Source: Helicobacteraceae bacterium (GTDB taxonomy: Bacteria > Campylobacterota > Campylobacteria > Campylobacterales > Sulfurimonadaceae). From it: a DNA stretch of 39,552 nt. The DNA lies in contig JALSUN010000018.1 in the NCBI GenBank assembly GCA_027061425.1, forward strand, positions 1 to 39,552, written 5' to 3'. This document shows, one piece after another, positions 23,973 to 30,984 of this stretch (position 1 is its first letter; each line of letters opens with the position of its first letter). Both the position numbers and the translations under genes were made by a program. The notes beneath the pieces are model-generated. The model worked only from the letters and a program-made list of their open reading frames with translations, had not been told where the DNA came from and did no database searches.

Positions 23973-24473
23973 TTATTCCAGGTCTGATTCAAAAAGTGAT
24001 GCTAACTCCATGTAACCGCTTACGTAATGCGCAAAAAATATCATGAATGTAACATCATCATCATCAAAGCCACCAGGCTTGTTCAATAATTCTAAAATAC
24101 CTATGACTTTTTTCTCAGAGTTAAAAATAGGTGCCGTAATAATATTTATCACCTCATAACCACTCTTTTTTTCTATCGTATCGAGATAGAGAGGATCACG
24201 TTTAGCATCTAAAACGATAATAGGCTTTTTCTCTTTTAATGTGTGCCCAACAATCCCTTGGTCTGCAGATATTATAATCGGGTCAATCCCATCTGCTATG
24301 GTTGTCCACAAAATATTTTTTGTTTCATTGTATATAAAAACGGAACAACGGTCCGCATCTATCACTTTTTTAGCGTATTTTGAGATAATAGGCAGTCCAT
24401 CGCCTAACGCTGGCGTATTTAATAAGGCTCTAGCACAGGCCACCAATTCTGAGTGTTGTTCTTTCATTTTCAT
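23973..24473 (-). CDS. GAF-domain protein
   Basis: 166 residues consisting of essentially one GAF domain: DADRCSVFIYNETKNILWTT, ISADQGIVGHTLKEKKPI, ITAPIFNSEKKVIGILELLN and the final FFAHYVSGYMELASLF helix. GAF domains bind cyclic nucleotides, haem, tetrapyrroles or other small ligands; the ligand cannot be read from sequence. No output domain is attached, so it may regulate a partner protein. It is 64 bp from the YbjQ operon in the same direction. Confidence 0.88.
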   Translation of the reverse strand: MKMKEQHSELVACARALLNTPALGDGLPIISKYAKKVIDADRCSVFIYNETKNILWTTIADGIDPIIISADQGIVGHTLKEKKPIIVLDAKRDPLYLDTIEKKSGYEVINIITAPIFNSEKKVIGILELLNKPGGFDDDDVTFMIFFAHYVSGYMELASLFESDLE

Positions 24474-24558
24474 TCCTCATATTTGCTCTTCATATATTAC
24501 CACATCAATGAATCATAATGTCACAGCAACTAATACCTAAATTTAATTACGAGTCATA

Positions 24559-26070
24559 TTAAGTACGCTTTCTATAACTTAAAGCTTCTAGTACATCTAT
24601 TTTAGAGATCACCTCAGCACTTCGCAAATCAGCAATAGTTCTGGCCACTTTTTGAATCTTTTTTATACTTCTGAAAGAGAGTTGATAACGGAGTATGGCC
24701 TGATCTAAAATACGTTTCGCTTCATCATCCATAAGACAGTACTTCTCTATCTCACTATCTTCTAAATCTCCATTCAGAGAGGTTTGACCTCTTTGCATCT
24801 GTCGTTTATGACTATAGAGAACCTGCTTGTGCATTTTTTCTGAACTCAGAGAAGGTTCATCTTTTGGATTAATATTTTGCATCTGCACATAAAGGTCAAT
24901 ACGGTCTAAAAAAGGGTCAGAAAGTCTATTTTTATAACGCTGGATCTCACGTTCTGAACAGCGACACTCTTGGGAAGTACTCAGTAGATTACCACAGGGA
25001 CAAGGGTTCATCGCCGCTACAAAAAGAAAAGAGGTGGGGTACTCTACTTTAGAGTTCACACGGGAGATGCGAATTTTTTTGTCTTCAAGAGGTTCACGCA
25101 GGGCTTCCAAGACACTTTTTTGAAAATGTGGAAGCTCATCAAAAAACAAAATCCCATTATGAGCCAACCCTATCTCTCCGATCTGTGCTTTATGACTGCC
25201 CCCGCCAAACACTGAAGCAGGTGTTGATGTATGATGAGGAGACCTAAAAGGTCTCAGCGGTGTAAAATGGGGTTCAACGCCCTCTAACGAGTCTAACTTA
25301 GCAATGTCTAATAAAATGTCCGCCGTGACAGGGGGTAAGATATATCGCAGGCGCTTTGCCACCATAGACTTACCACAGCCTGGACTGCCCTCTAATAAGA
25401 TGTTATGCATGCCACTGGCACTCACCAGTGCTGCACGTTTGGCATTTTCTTGACCTTTAATATCTAAAAAGTCTAAAGGATAATATTTATGAAAAAAGTA
25501 CTTTACACCCAAAACTTGAAAGTTTGGATGTTCTATCTCCGTAGTATCTTGCCTTAAAACAGCACTCTCTTCGCCTTTAAAAAAAGCGATGGCATCATTA
25601 AGGTGCTTGACCCCGATAAACTCTATGTTTGGGATGTTTTTAACCTTTATTAAACTCTCTTCAGGCACCAGCACCTTTTGCATACTTTTACTATTTGCCA
25701 GAGAAAGTACCAAGGGGTATAAAAGGGCATTCTCTTTGACGCTGCCATCTAACCCCAACTCTCCAAACACATACCAAGAAGAGAGATCCACTTCACTGCT
25801 GTCAAGTGCAATAAGCAGAGCAATACTTAAATCGAAATGTGAACCATTTTTGTTAACGTCAGAAGGAGAGAGGTTAATAGTAATGCGTTTCGGCGGAAAA
25901 ACAAAATCATTCGCAAGCAGTGCAGACTTTACCCGTTCACGTGCTTCATTAATCGCAGTAGAGGCCATACCTACGATAGTAAATGAGGGTAAGCCCTTAG
26001 TTAAAGTAGATTCAACTGAGACAGATATCGCTTCTATCCCTTCTAAAGTAGCACACTGTAATTTTTTCAT
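24559..26070 (-). CDS. comM: YifB/ComM-family Mg-chelatase-like AAA+ ATPase
   Basis: 503 residues. The N-terminal Lon-protease-like fold domain (VESTLTKGLPSFTIVGMAS, INLSPSDVNKNGSHFDL) is followed by a Mg-chelatase-type AAA+ domain. Walker A is GSPGCGKS at 228-235 and Walker B NGILFFDELPHF. FRSPHHTSTPASVFGGG and VAAMNPCPCGN are signature motifs, and a C-terminal helical domain closes the protein. ComM is a branch-migration helicase that extends integrated DNA in natural transformation; here this would suggest, but not prove, competence. Confidence 0.95.
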   Translation of the reverse strand: MKKLQCATLEGIEAISVSVESTLTKGLPSFTIVGMASTAINEARERVKSALLANDFVFPPKRITINLSPSDVNKNGSHFDLSIALLIALDSSEVDLSSWYVFGELGLDGSVKENALLYPLVLSLANSKSMQKVLVPEESLIKVKNIPNIEFIGVKHLNDAIAFFKGEESAVLRQDTTEIEHPNFQVLGVKYFFHKYYPLDFLDIKGQENAKRAALVSASGMHNILLEGSPGCGKSMVAKRLRYILPPVTADILLDIAKLDSLEGVEPHFTPLRPFRSPHHTSTPASVFGGGSHKAQIGEIGLAHNGILFFDELPHFQKSVLEALREPLEDKKIRISRVNSKVEYPTSFLFVAAMNPCPCGNLLSTSQECRCSEREIQRYKNRLSDPFLDRIDLYVQMQNINPKDEPSLSSEKMHKQVLYSHKRQMQRGQTSLNGDLEDSEIEKYCLMDDEAKRILDQAILRYQLSFRSIKKIQKVARTIADLRSAEVISKIDVLEALSYRKRT

Positions 26071-26250
26071 AGCATTAATATATCAGTAAAAAACTAAATA
26101 TAATATTATTAGTTTAACACAATACATCAACAGCCCCTCTTTTCTGAAGTATCTTTACCCCCAAGAGTTTCATGGGTACACTTAATAATAAGATGTTAAA
26201 ATTCTTACCAAATTTTAATGCTTTTTAAGAAGCAAGATAAAAGAGAGTCT

Positions 26251-26805
26251 ATGAGAGATTATATCTATCCTGAAATGATGGTTCACACATCACTATGTAC
26301 TGTAAAGAAGCCAGAGAATGTCCTTATTGTAAGTGATAATGCTACTGCTCTTGAAGCAGAAGTGGCACGCCATGACAACATCCCTTCTAAAACAGTCACT
26401 GCATCTAATGTTACTGCATCTCTACGTGAAGAGGCAGATGCCTCTGTTGATGTTGTCATTATTGACACTTTAACAGACGACGCGGCTGCATTAGCACATG
26501 TTAACCGTGTTCTTAATGCAGAGGGTTTGGTTGTTTTAAAGCACCCTGACCTTGAAGATGAGACTGCTAACAAGCAACTTATGCAAGTTCTTGGTAACTA
26601 TTTCAAAATCATTATGCCGTTTTATGTTGGTGGGGGCGAGACCGCGCTACTAGCCTCTAAATCTTACCACCCGACTGCTGACATCATCTTACACCGTAGT
26701 GATATGCTCGATGGGCAAAAATACTACAACTGCGATGTTCACCCTGCCTCTTTTGCGATGGGTAATGATGTCCGTAAAGCTTACTTAGGTACAATCAGAA
26801 ACTAA
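26251..26805 (+). CDS. speE: Spermidine synthase-like protein (degenerate, Helicobacter type)
   Basis: 184 residues (195 if started at ATG 26218, which has no ribosome site; the start is uncertain). It resembles the C-terminal part of epsilonproteobacterial SpeE: YPEMMVHTSLCTVKKPENVLIV, a Rossmann-like core, then KYYNCDVHPASFAMGNDVRKAY near the end. The glycine-rich GGGDGG motif that binds decarboxylated SAM in typical SpeE is replaced by VSDNATAL, and the N-terminal beta domain is missing. Helicobacter SpeE also departs from the usual motif. It lies 35 bp upstream of coaE, the same pairing I recall from Helicobacter pylori. Spermidine synthase activity is not assured. Confidence 0.7.
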   Translation: MRDYIYPEMMVHTSLCTVKKPENVLIVSDNATALEAEVARHDNIPSKTVTASNVTASLREEADASVDVVIIDTLTDDAAALAHVNRVLNAEGLVVLKHPDLEDETANKQLMQVLGNYFKIIMPFYVGGGETALLASKSYHPTADIILHRSDMLDGQKYYNCDVHPASFAMGNDVRKAYLGTIRN

Positions 26806-26840
26806 TTTTACGAGGTTTTTTCCTCAACAAAGAGTTTAAT

Positions 26841-27449
26841 ATGGCATTTGAGTACGCAATCGCTTTAACTGGAGGTATCGCTACAGGCAAAAGTACTGTA
26901 GCTTCACTACTTGGACTGAGTGGTCTGCGTATTATCGATGCTGACAAAATCTCTCACACTATTTTAGAGGCACACCAAAAATGGGTCAAAGAACATTTTG
27001 GTGAGATGTACATCACACCAAGAGGTAAAGTTGATCGTCCAGCACTGGGTCAACTGGTCTTCTCTAACCCTGAAAAAAAAGCAGAACTTGAGCAGTTTCT
27101 CCATCCTCTTATCCGTAAGGAGATAGAGCGTCAAAGTGAGAAACAAGACAGTTTCAAATACCCCTACCTCATTGATATCCCCCTCTTTTTTGAAGGCAAT
27201 GCCTATAACATAAAAGATTCTGTTGTTGTCTACACTCCTCAAGAGATTCAACTTGAACGTTTTATGAAACGTAACGGTTACACGCAAGAAGAGTCTGAGC
27301 GTCGTATCGCCTCCCAAATGCCTATAGATGAGAAAAAAGCCCGCGCAACCTGGGTCATAGACAATTCACAAAACCTAAAACATCTTCAAAAAGAGTGTTA
27401 TGCTTTTGTAGATGCCATTAAAGCGAAATACCCCGCGCCTAAAAAGTAG
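26841..27449 (+). CDS. coaE: Dephospho-CoA kinase
   Basis: 202 residues, normal CoaE length. It phosphorylates dephospho-CoA in the last step of coenzyme A synthesis. Walker A is GGIATGKS (residues 11-18); LRIIDADKISHTIL, FLHPLIRKEIE, YLIDIPLFFE and SERRIASQMPIDEKKARAT are family motifs. It follows the speE-like gene with a 35-bp gap and is probably co-transcribed with it. Confidence 0.96.
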   Translation: MAFEYAIALTGGIATGKSTVASLLGLSGLRIIDADKISHTILEAHQKWVKEHFGEMYITPRGKVDRPALGQLVFSNPEKKAELEQFLHPLIRKEIERQSEKQDSFKYPYLIDIPLFFEGNAYNIKDSVVVYTPQEIQLERFMKRNGYTQEESERRIASQMPIDEKKARATWVIDNSQNLKHLQKECYAFVDAIKAKYPAPKK

Positions 27450-27516
27450 TCAACACACACCGCTACTTTCACCCATCAGAACATGGTATTAAATATAAAA
27501 TCATATTTTCTTATGA

Positions 27517-27522
27517 TATACT
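27517..27522 (+). promoter_or_regulatory. Putative -10 box of the small lipoprotein gene
   Basis: TATACT 26 nt upstream of the ATG in an AT-rich region; a good AAGGAG ribosome site sits between. No clear -35. Confidence 0.4.
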
Positions 27523-27548
27523 ATCTCATAATCAACTAAGGAGTACGT

Positions 27549-27908
27549 ATGATGAAGAAAGTTGTGTTGGCTACGGTAGCCTCTGGAATTCTACTAATGA
27601 GTGGTTGTAGCTCTTATCCAAGTAGTAGTGAGGCTGTCGCTGAAGAGGTCTGTAAAGCATTTAAAAGTGGTGACTTAGAAGCTTCTAAAACCTATATGAG
27701 TGCTGAGGCTCTCGCAAAAACAGAACAAAACGAGGGACAGATCAAAGCTTTTTTTGCACTTCCTGAGTTTAAACAAAAAGCACGTGGTCTTAACTGTTCA
27801 AAAGCGCAGAAGACTGAGACATTAGGTAAAGACCATCAACGTGTCTATTTTGGAGAGTTTAATGTAGAACTCAAAAAAATCGATGGAAAGTGGAAACTAC
27901 TTAGTTAA
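27549..27908 (+). CDS. Small lipoprotein, DUF4878-like
   Basis: 119 residues. It has a lipoprotein signal with lipobox LMSGC (Cys20). The mature part, beginning SSYPSSSEAVAEEVCKAFKSGD and ending VELKKIDGKWKLLS, follows the pattern of DUF4878/NTF2-like lipoproteins (helix, acidic middle, strands, final xxDGKWK). The function is unknown. AAGGAG precedes the ATG. It stands alone between coaE and dapF with hairpins on the downstream side. Confidence 0.75.
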   Translation: MMKKVVLATVASGILLMSGCSSYPSSSEAVAEEVCKAFKSGDLEASKTYMSAEALAKTEQNEGQIKAFFALPEFKQKARGLNCSKAQKTETLGKDHQRVYFGEFNVELKKIDGKWKLLS

Positions 27909-27927
27909 TTCACGCTAAAACTTCTCT

Positions 27928-27968
27928 TGTGCATCATCTTTGTCATGATGTACACTTACCTATCTTTA
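27928..27968 (+). terminator. Probable terminator after the small lipoprotein gene
   Basis: TGTGCATCAT (27928-27937) pairs with ATGATGTACA (27945-27954) apart from one mismatch, with a 7-nt loop. CTTACCTATCTTTATTT follows. Placed between the lipoprotein stop and the dapF promoter. Confidence 0.5.
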
Positions 27969-27996
27969 TTTACATCTCTTTAATATGGGCTATAAT
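27969..27996 (+). promoter_or_regulatory. dapF promoter
   Basis: TTTACA (27969-27974) and TATAAT (27991-27996) with a 16-bp spacer, 23 nt upstream of the dapF start. AAGGAGAT is the ribosome site. Confidence 0.6.
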
Positions 27997-28019
27997 ACCG
28001 TTTATATAAGGAGATACCT

Positions 28020-28775
28020 ATGATGCTTGCCAAATACTCTGCCAATGGAAATGACTTTGTTCTTTTTCACGCTTTTGAAAAAAAAGACCGTTCACAACTG
28101 GCACGACAACTGTGTAACCGCCAGTCAGGTGTAGGTGCAGATGGTCTAATCGTACTGCTTCCCCATCATACTTTAGATTTTGAGTGGGAATTTTATAATG
28201 CAGATGGCTCAACAGCAGAGATGTGTGGGAATGGTTCTCGTGCCTGTGCTCATTATGCTGTGAGGTATGATCTGGCTCCAACAACCATGCGCTTTTTGAC
28301 TCAAGCAGGAGAGATAAAGGCACAAGTTCAAGGTTCCATGGTTCAAAGTGACCTTACCCCTCCAAAAATCTTACAACAAGATATAGTGCATGAGGGAAAA
28401 AGCTACTGGTTACTCGACACAGGGGTTCCCCATTTGGTCACTTTTGATGCTGATATAGAAAACTTTGACCTACAAGAGGCAAGAACCTTACGCCACGCGC
28501 ATAACGCTAACGTCAACATCGCTCAAGTTCAAGAGGATGGTTCTTTACGTGTACGCACTTATGAGCGTGGTGTTGAAGATGAGACTTTAGCTTGTGGTAC
28601 AGGCATGGCGGCCTGTTTCTATCGTGCCAACCAAGAAAAAAGAGTAGCAAATAATATCTCTGTCTATCCAACAAGTGGAGATACACTCTACCTAGGACTT
28701 GAGAAAGGTACCATCACCTTTAAAGGTGAAGTCACACCAACCTTTGTGACAAGCTGGGAGCACACCCAAGATTAA
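28020..28775 (+). CDS. dapF: Diaminopimelate epimerase
   Basis: 251 residues, slightly short but complete. It interconverts LL- and meso-diaminopimelate for lysine and peptidoglycan synthesis. The two catalytic cysteines are in NADGSTAEMCGNGSRACAHY (Cys69) and ETLACGTGMAA (Cys192). MLAKYSANGNDFVLFHA is the family N-terminus. A strong AAGGAGAT ribosome site and a good promoter precede it. A double ATG leaves the start ambiguous by one codon. Confidence 0.97.
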   Translation: MMLAKYSANGNDFVLFHAFEKKDRSQLARQLCNRQSGVGADGLIVLLPHHTLDFEWEFYNADGSTAEMCGNGSRACAHYAVRYDLAPTTMRFLTQAGEIKAQVQGSMVQSDLTPPKILQQDIVHEGKSYWLLDTGVPHLVTFDADIENFDLQEARTLRHAHNANVNIAQVQEDGSLRVRTYERGVEDETLACGTGMAACFYRANQEKRVANNISVYPTSGDTLYLGLEKGTITFKGEVTPTFVTSWEHTQD

Positions 28776-28826
28776 TAGACAAAACACTCAATTTCATTCT
28801 AGATAGATGAGATACTCATGTAATTC

Positions 28827-28858
28827 ACTCAAGATTATAAAATATTATAATCTTGAGT
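28827..28858. repeat. Perfect 14-bp inverted repeat between dapF and the thioredoxin-like gene
   Basis: ACTCAAGATTATAA (28827-28840) and TTATAATCTTGAGT (28845-28858) are exact inverted copies around an AATA loop. There is no T-tract on either strand. The downstream arm is 3 bp from a -10-like TATACT, so it could be an operator as well as a transcript-end hairpin. Confidence 0.7.
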
Positions 28859-28861
28859 TGC

Positions 28862-28867
28862 TATACT
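28862..28867 (+). promoter_or_regulatory. Putative -10 box of the thioredoxin-like gene
   Basis: TATACT 20 nt upstream of the ATG, right after the 14-bp palindrome. AAGGGG serves as ribosome site. Confidence 0.4.
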
Positions 28868-28887
28868 ATAAGTCATAAGGGGTTTAT

Positions 28888-29289
28888 ATGCGTCTTACTA
28901 TTCTCTTTTTTCTATTTTTTATCTCACTTCATGCCCAACCACTAAACTACATTAACAACTATCCCGAAGCACTAGCAACTGCGAAACAAGCAAACAAACC
29001 ACTACTCCTCTATCTGTATACCCCAGACTGCAGAGCATGCGATTATATTGATGCAAAAGTGATTCACACACGCAAGGTTGCCTCTTATATCACAGAACAC
29101 TACATCATAGCCCATCTCCGCATCCGTGACACTTCTCTACCTAGAACATTCCGTGCAAAAGTCTCTCCTGTTTTTCACGTGATTGACCCAAGAGACGAGA
29201 CAATGATAGAGTCACTGATGGGTGGTGTCAAGTCGAAACGGTTTCGTCAACTTCTTCGAGAGTCTTTGAGTGCATACTACAAGAAGTAA
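28888..29289 (+). CDS. Periplasmic thioredoxin-fold protein (CxxC)
   Basis: 133 residues with a signal peptide (MRLTILFFLFFISLHAQ). The mature part is a thioredoxin-like fold of the thioredoxin_7/SoxW-like type: KPLLLYLYTPDCRACDYID with redox pair Cys48 and Cys51, and VSPVFHVIDP containing the expected cis-proline. It probably reduces or isomerises disulfides in the periplasm. No cytochrome c biogenesis or sox gene is adjacent, so the substrate is unknown. Confidence 0.85.
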   Translation: MRLTILFFLFFISLHAQPLNYINNYPEALATAKQANKPLLLYLYTPDCRACDYIDAKVIHTRKVASYITEHYIIAHLRIRDTSLPRTFRAKVSPVFHVIDPRDETMIESLMGGVKSKRFRQLLRESLSAYYKK

Positions 29290-29414
29290 TGATACTTTAT
29301 GTTAACAAGTCATGATGTATAATAAACAATTATAGTTAAGATTTTACAGTTTTTTAAGTGTTCTTAGTAGATGCATCGCCCTAGATTCTTAACAGACAAC
29401 TAACATTGGTACAC

Positions 29415-29420
29415 TATAAT
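29415..29420 (+). promoter_or_regulatory. Putative -10 box of the mlaA operon
   Basis: TATAAT 35 nt upstream of the preferred mlaA start; no convincing -35. Confidence 0.45.
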
Positions 29421-29455
29421 TGGTTATATTTTAAAAATGTGGGTGGATGTGGGTA

Positions 29456-30376
29456 ATGAAGGTTAATATACGTGTTATTTTCCTCTCTGTTCTATTTTTA
29501 ACCCTATCTACCCTTGCCAATGAGAATGACCTTAACAGCAGCGCTGATACATTTACGCCCATCACTATAGAAAGTAGTACAGACACTCCTTCTACGCCCC
29601 CTGCTAAACACATAGTTAATAAACCAAAAGACACTATTGCTAACACTACTGTTGATGATTTTGAAGAGGATGCCTTTGAGGACGATGATTTTGAAGATGA
29701 CGAATTTTCTGATGATGAATTCAGTGATGAGTTTGAGCCCCCACATAAAGAGATCTTTGATCCTTTAAGTGGGTACAACAGAGTCATGACAAGTTTTAAT
29801 GACGACCTCTATGTCTATGTTTTAGACCCTGTCATTTTTAAAGGGTATAACCTCCTTCCCCATCAAGTACGACTCTCTGTTTATAATTTTTTTGAAAACC
29901 TCTCCTACCCGGTCAGTCTTGTAAACAATATCTTACAACTCAAGTTTAAAAACACGGGTACCGAAACCCTGCGATTTCTGACCAACTCTACGGTGGGCGT
30001 GTTAGGTCTCTTTAATCCTGCAGAGAGTTGGTTTGGACTCAAACCACATAAAGAGGATTTTGGACAGACACTTGGTTACTATGGAGTGGGTGGTGGCTTC
30101 CATATAGTGTTACCTTTCTTCGGTCCTACAAATTTACGTGACTTAACGGGTGATTTTATTGACTTTTATGTCAACCCCATCTATTATGTGGACATACGAA
30201 AATATAATCTGTTTCAAAACACCTATCAAGGATGGGCGGCTATTAGTTATAAAGAGTTTAACAAGATGTCACTCTATACTGAAGAGTATAATAATGTACG
30301 TCAAGACTCTCTAGACCTCTACCCATTTTTACGTGACTTGTACGAGCAACACAGACAACAACAAATCGAGGAATAA
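29456..30376 (+). CDS. mlaA: MlaA/VacJ-family outer-membrane lipid asymmetry protein
   Basis: 306 residues. The MlaA domain is clear: DPLSGYNRVMTSFNDDLYVYVLDPV, FFENLSYPVSLVNNILQLKF, FGQTLGYYGVGGGFHIVLPF and FGPTNLRDLTGDFIDFY. It removes misplaced phospholipid from the outer leaflet. Two oddities: the signal peptide (MKVNIRVIFLSVLFLTLSTLA) has no lipobox cysteine, unlike E. coli MlaA, and residues about 66-95 are an acidic Asp/Glu/Phe tract. ATG 29447 is an alternative start. It is the first gene of the mlaA-mlaC-RND operon, an arrangement I recall from Campylobacter jejuni. Confidence 0.93.
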   Translation: MKVNIRVIFLSVLFLTLSTLANENDLNSSADTFTPITIESSTDTPSTPPAKHIVNKPKDTIANTTVDDFEEDAFEDDDFEDDEFSDDEFSDEFEPPHKEIFDPLSGYNRVMTSFNDDLYVYVLDPVIFKGYNLLPHQVRLSVYNFFENLSYPVSLVNNILQLKFKNTGTETLRFLTNSTVGVLGLFNPAESWFGLKPHKEDFGQTLGYYGVGGGFHIVLPFFGPTNLRDLTGDFIDFYVNPIYYVDIRKYNLFQNTYQGWAAISYKEFNKMSLYTEEYNNVRQDSLDLYPFLRDLYEQHRQQQIEE

Positions 30377-30377
30377 C

Positions 30378-30962
30378 ATGCGTTTTTTACCCCTACTTTT
30401 TATCACCCTATTTCTAAATTTTAGCAGTGCCTTATGGGCAGATGACAAAAGTGACATCAAAGAGATAATGAAACACTCCATCCATGATGTCACCACACTC
30501 ATACAAGATAAGACCATCACTAAAGAAGTCAAGCATCAAGAGATAGAAAAGATTATCACCCCACTCTTTGACTTTGCGCTCATGGCACGTCTAAGCCTTG
30601 GAAAAAAGCAGTGGAAAAAGATAAGCCCTCAAGAGCGTAAGGCGTTTGTAACACTTTTTAGTCAGCGTATCCGTCAATCTTACATGAGTAAACTCGACCT
30701 CTACACCGATGAAGTTGTTGTTATAGATGATCCAGTTGTTGTTAAAAATCGTATCCATCTACCCACCCATCTTATGCGTAAAAGTGAAAAACGCGATATT
30801 CTTTATAAGTTTTACAAGTCTAAAAGGAAAGGGTGGCTCATTTATGACGTTGATATTATAGGTGTTAGCATCGTTCAAACCTACCGCAGTCAATTTGCAG
30901 GTATTTTGAAAGAGAACTCATTTGAGACTTTAATGGAAAAGTTGAAGATATCAGACGATTAG
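30378..30962 (+). CDS. mlaC: MlaC/Ttg2D-family periplasmic phospholipid-binding protein
   Basis: 194 residues. A signal peptide (MRFLPLLFITLFLNFSSALWA) is followed by the MlaC (toluene-tolerance Ttg2D) fold: FDFALMARLSLGKKQWKKIS, FVTLFSQRIRQSYMSKL and the closing GWLIYDVDIIGVSIVQTYRS. MlaC shuttles phospholipid between the membranes. The mature protein is rich in Lys and Arg. The start at 30378 is 1 nt after the mlaA stop, with GAGGAA upstream. Confidence 0.93.
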   Translation: MRFLPLLFITLFLNFSSALWADDKSDIKEIMKHSIHDVTTLIQDKTITKEVKHQEIEKIITPLFDFALMARLSLGKKQWKKISPQERKAFVTLFSQRIRQSYMSKLDLYTDEVVVIDDPVVVKNRIHLPTHLMRKSEKRDILYKFYKSKRKGWLIYDVDIIGVSIVQTYRSQFAGILKENSFETLMEKLKISDD

Positions 30963-30984
30963 AAACGCCAAGGAGCATAAATTA

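Noticed and set aside
25589..26089. Plus-strand open frame of 166 codons antisense to comM
   Set aside because: Long but entirely inside the well-supported comM coding region and without family resemblance.
29171..29186. Fourth parS-like site in the thioredoxin-fold gene
   Set aside because: Only the left half matches (12 of 16 bases); no dyad, likely chance.
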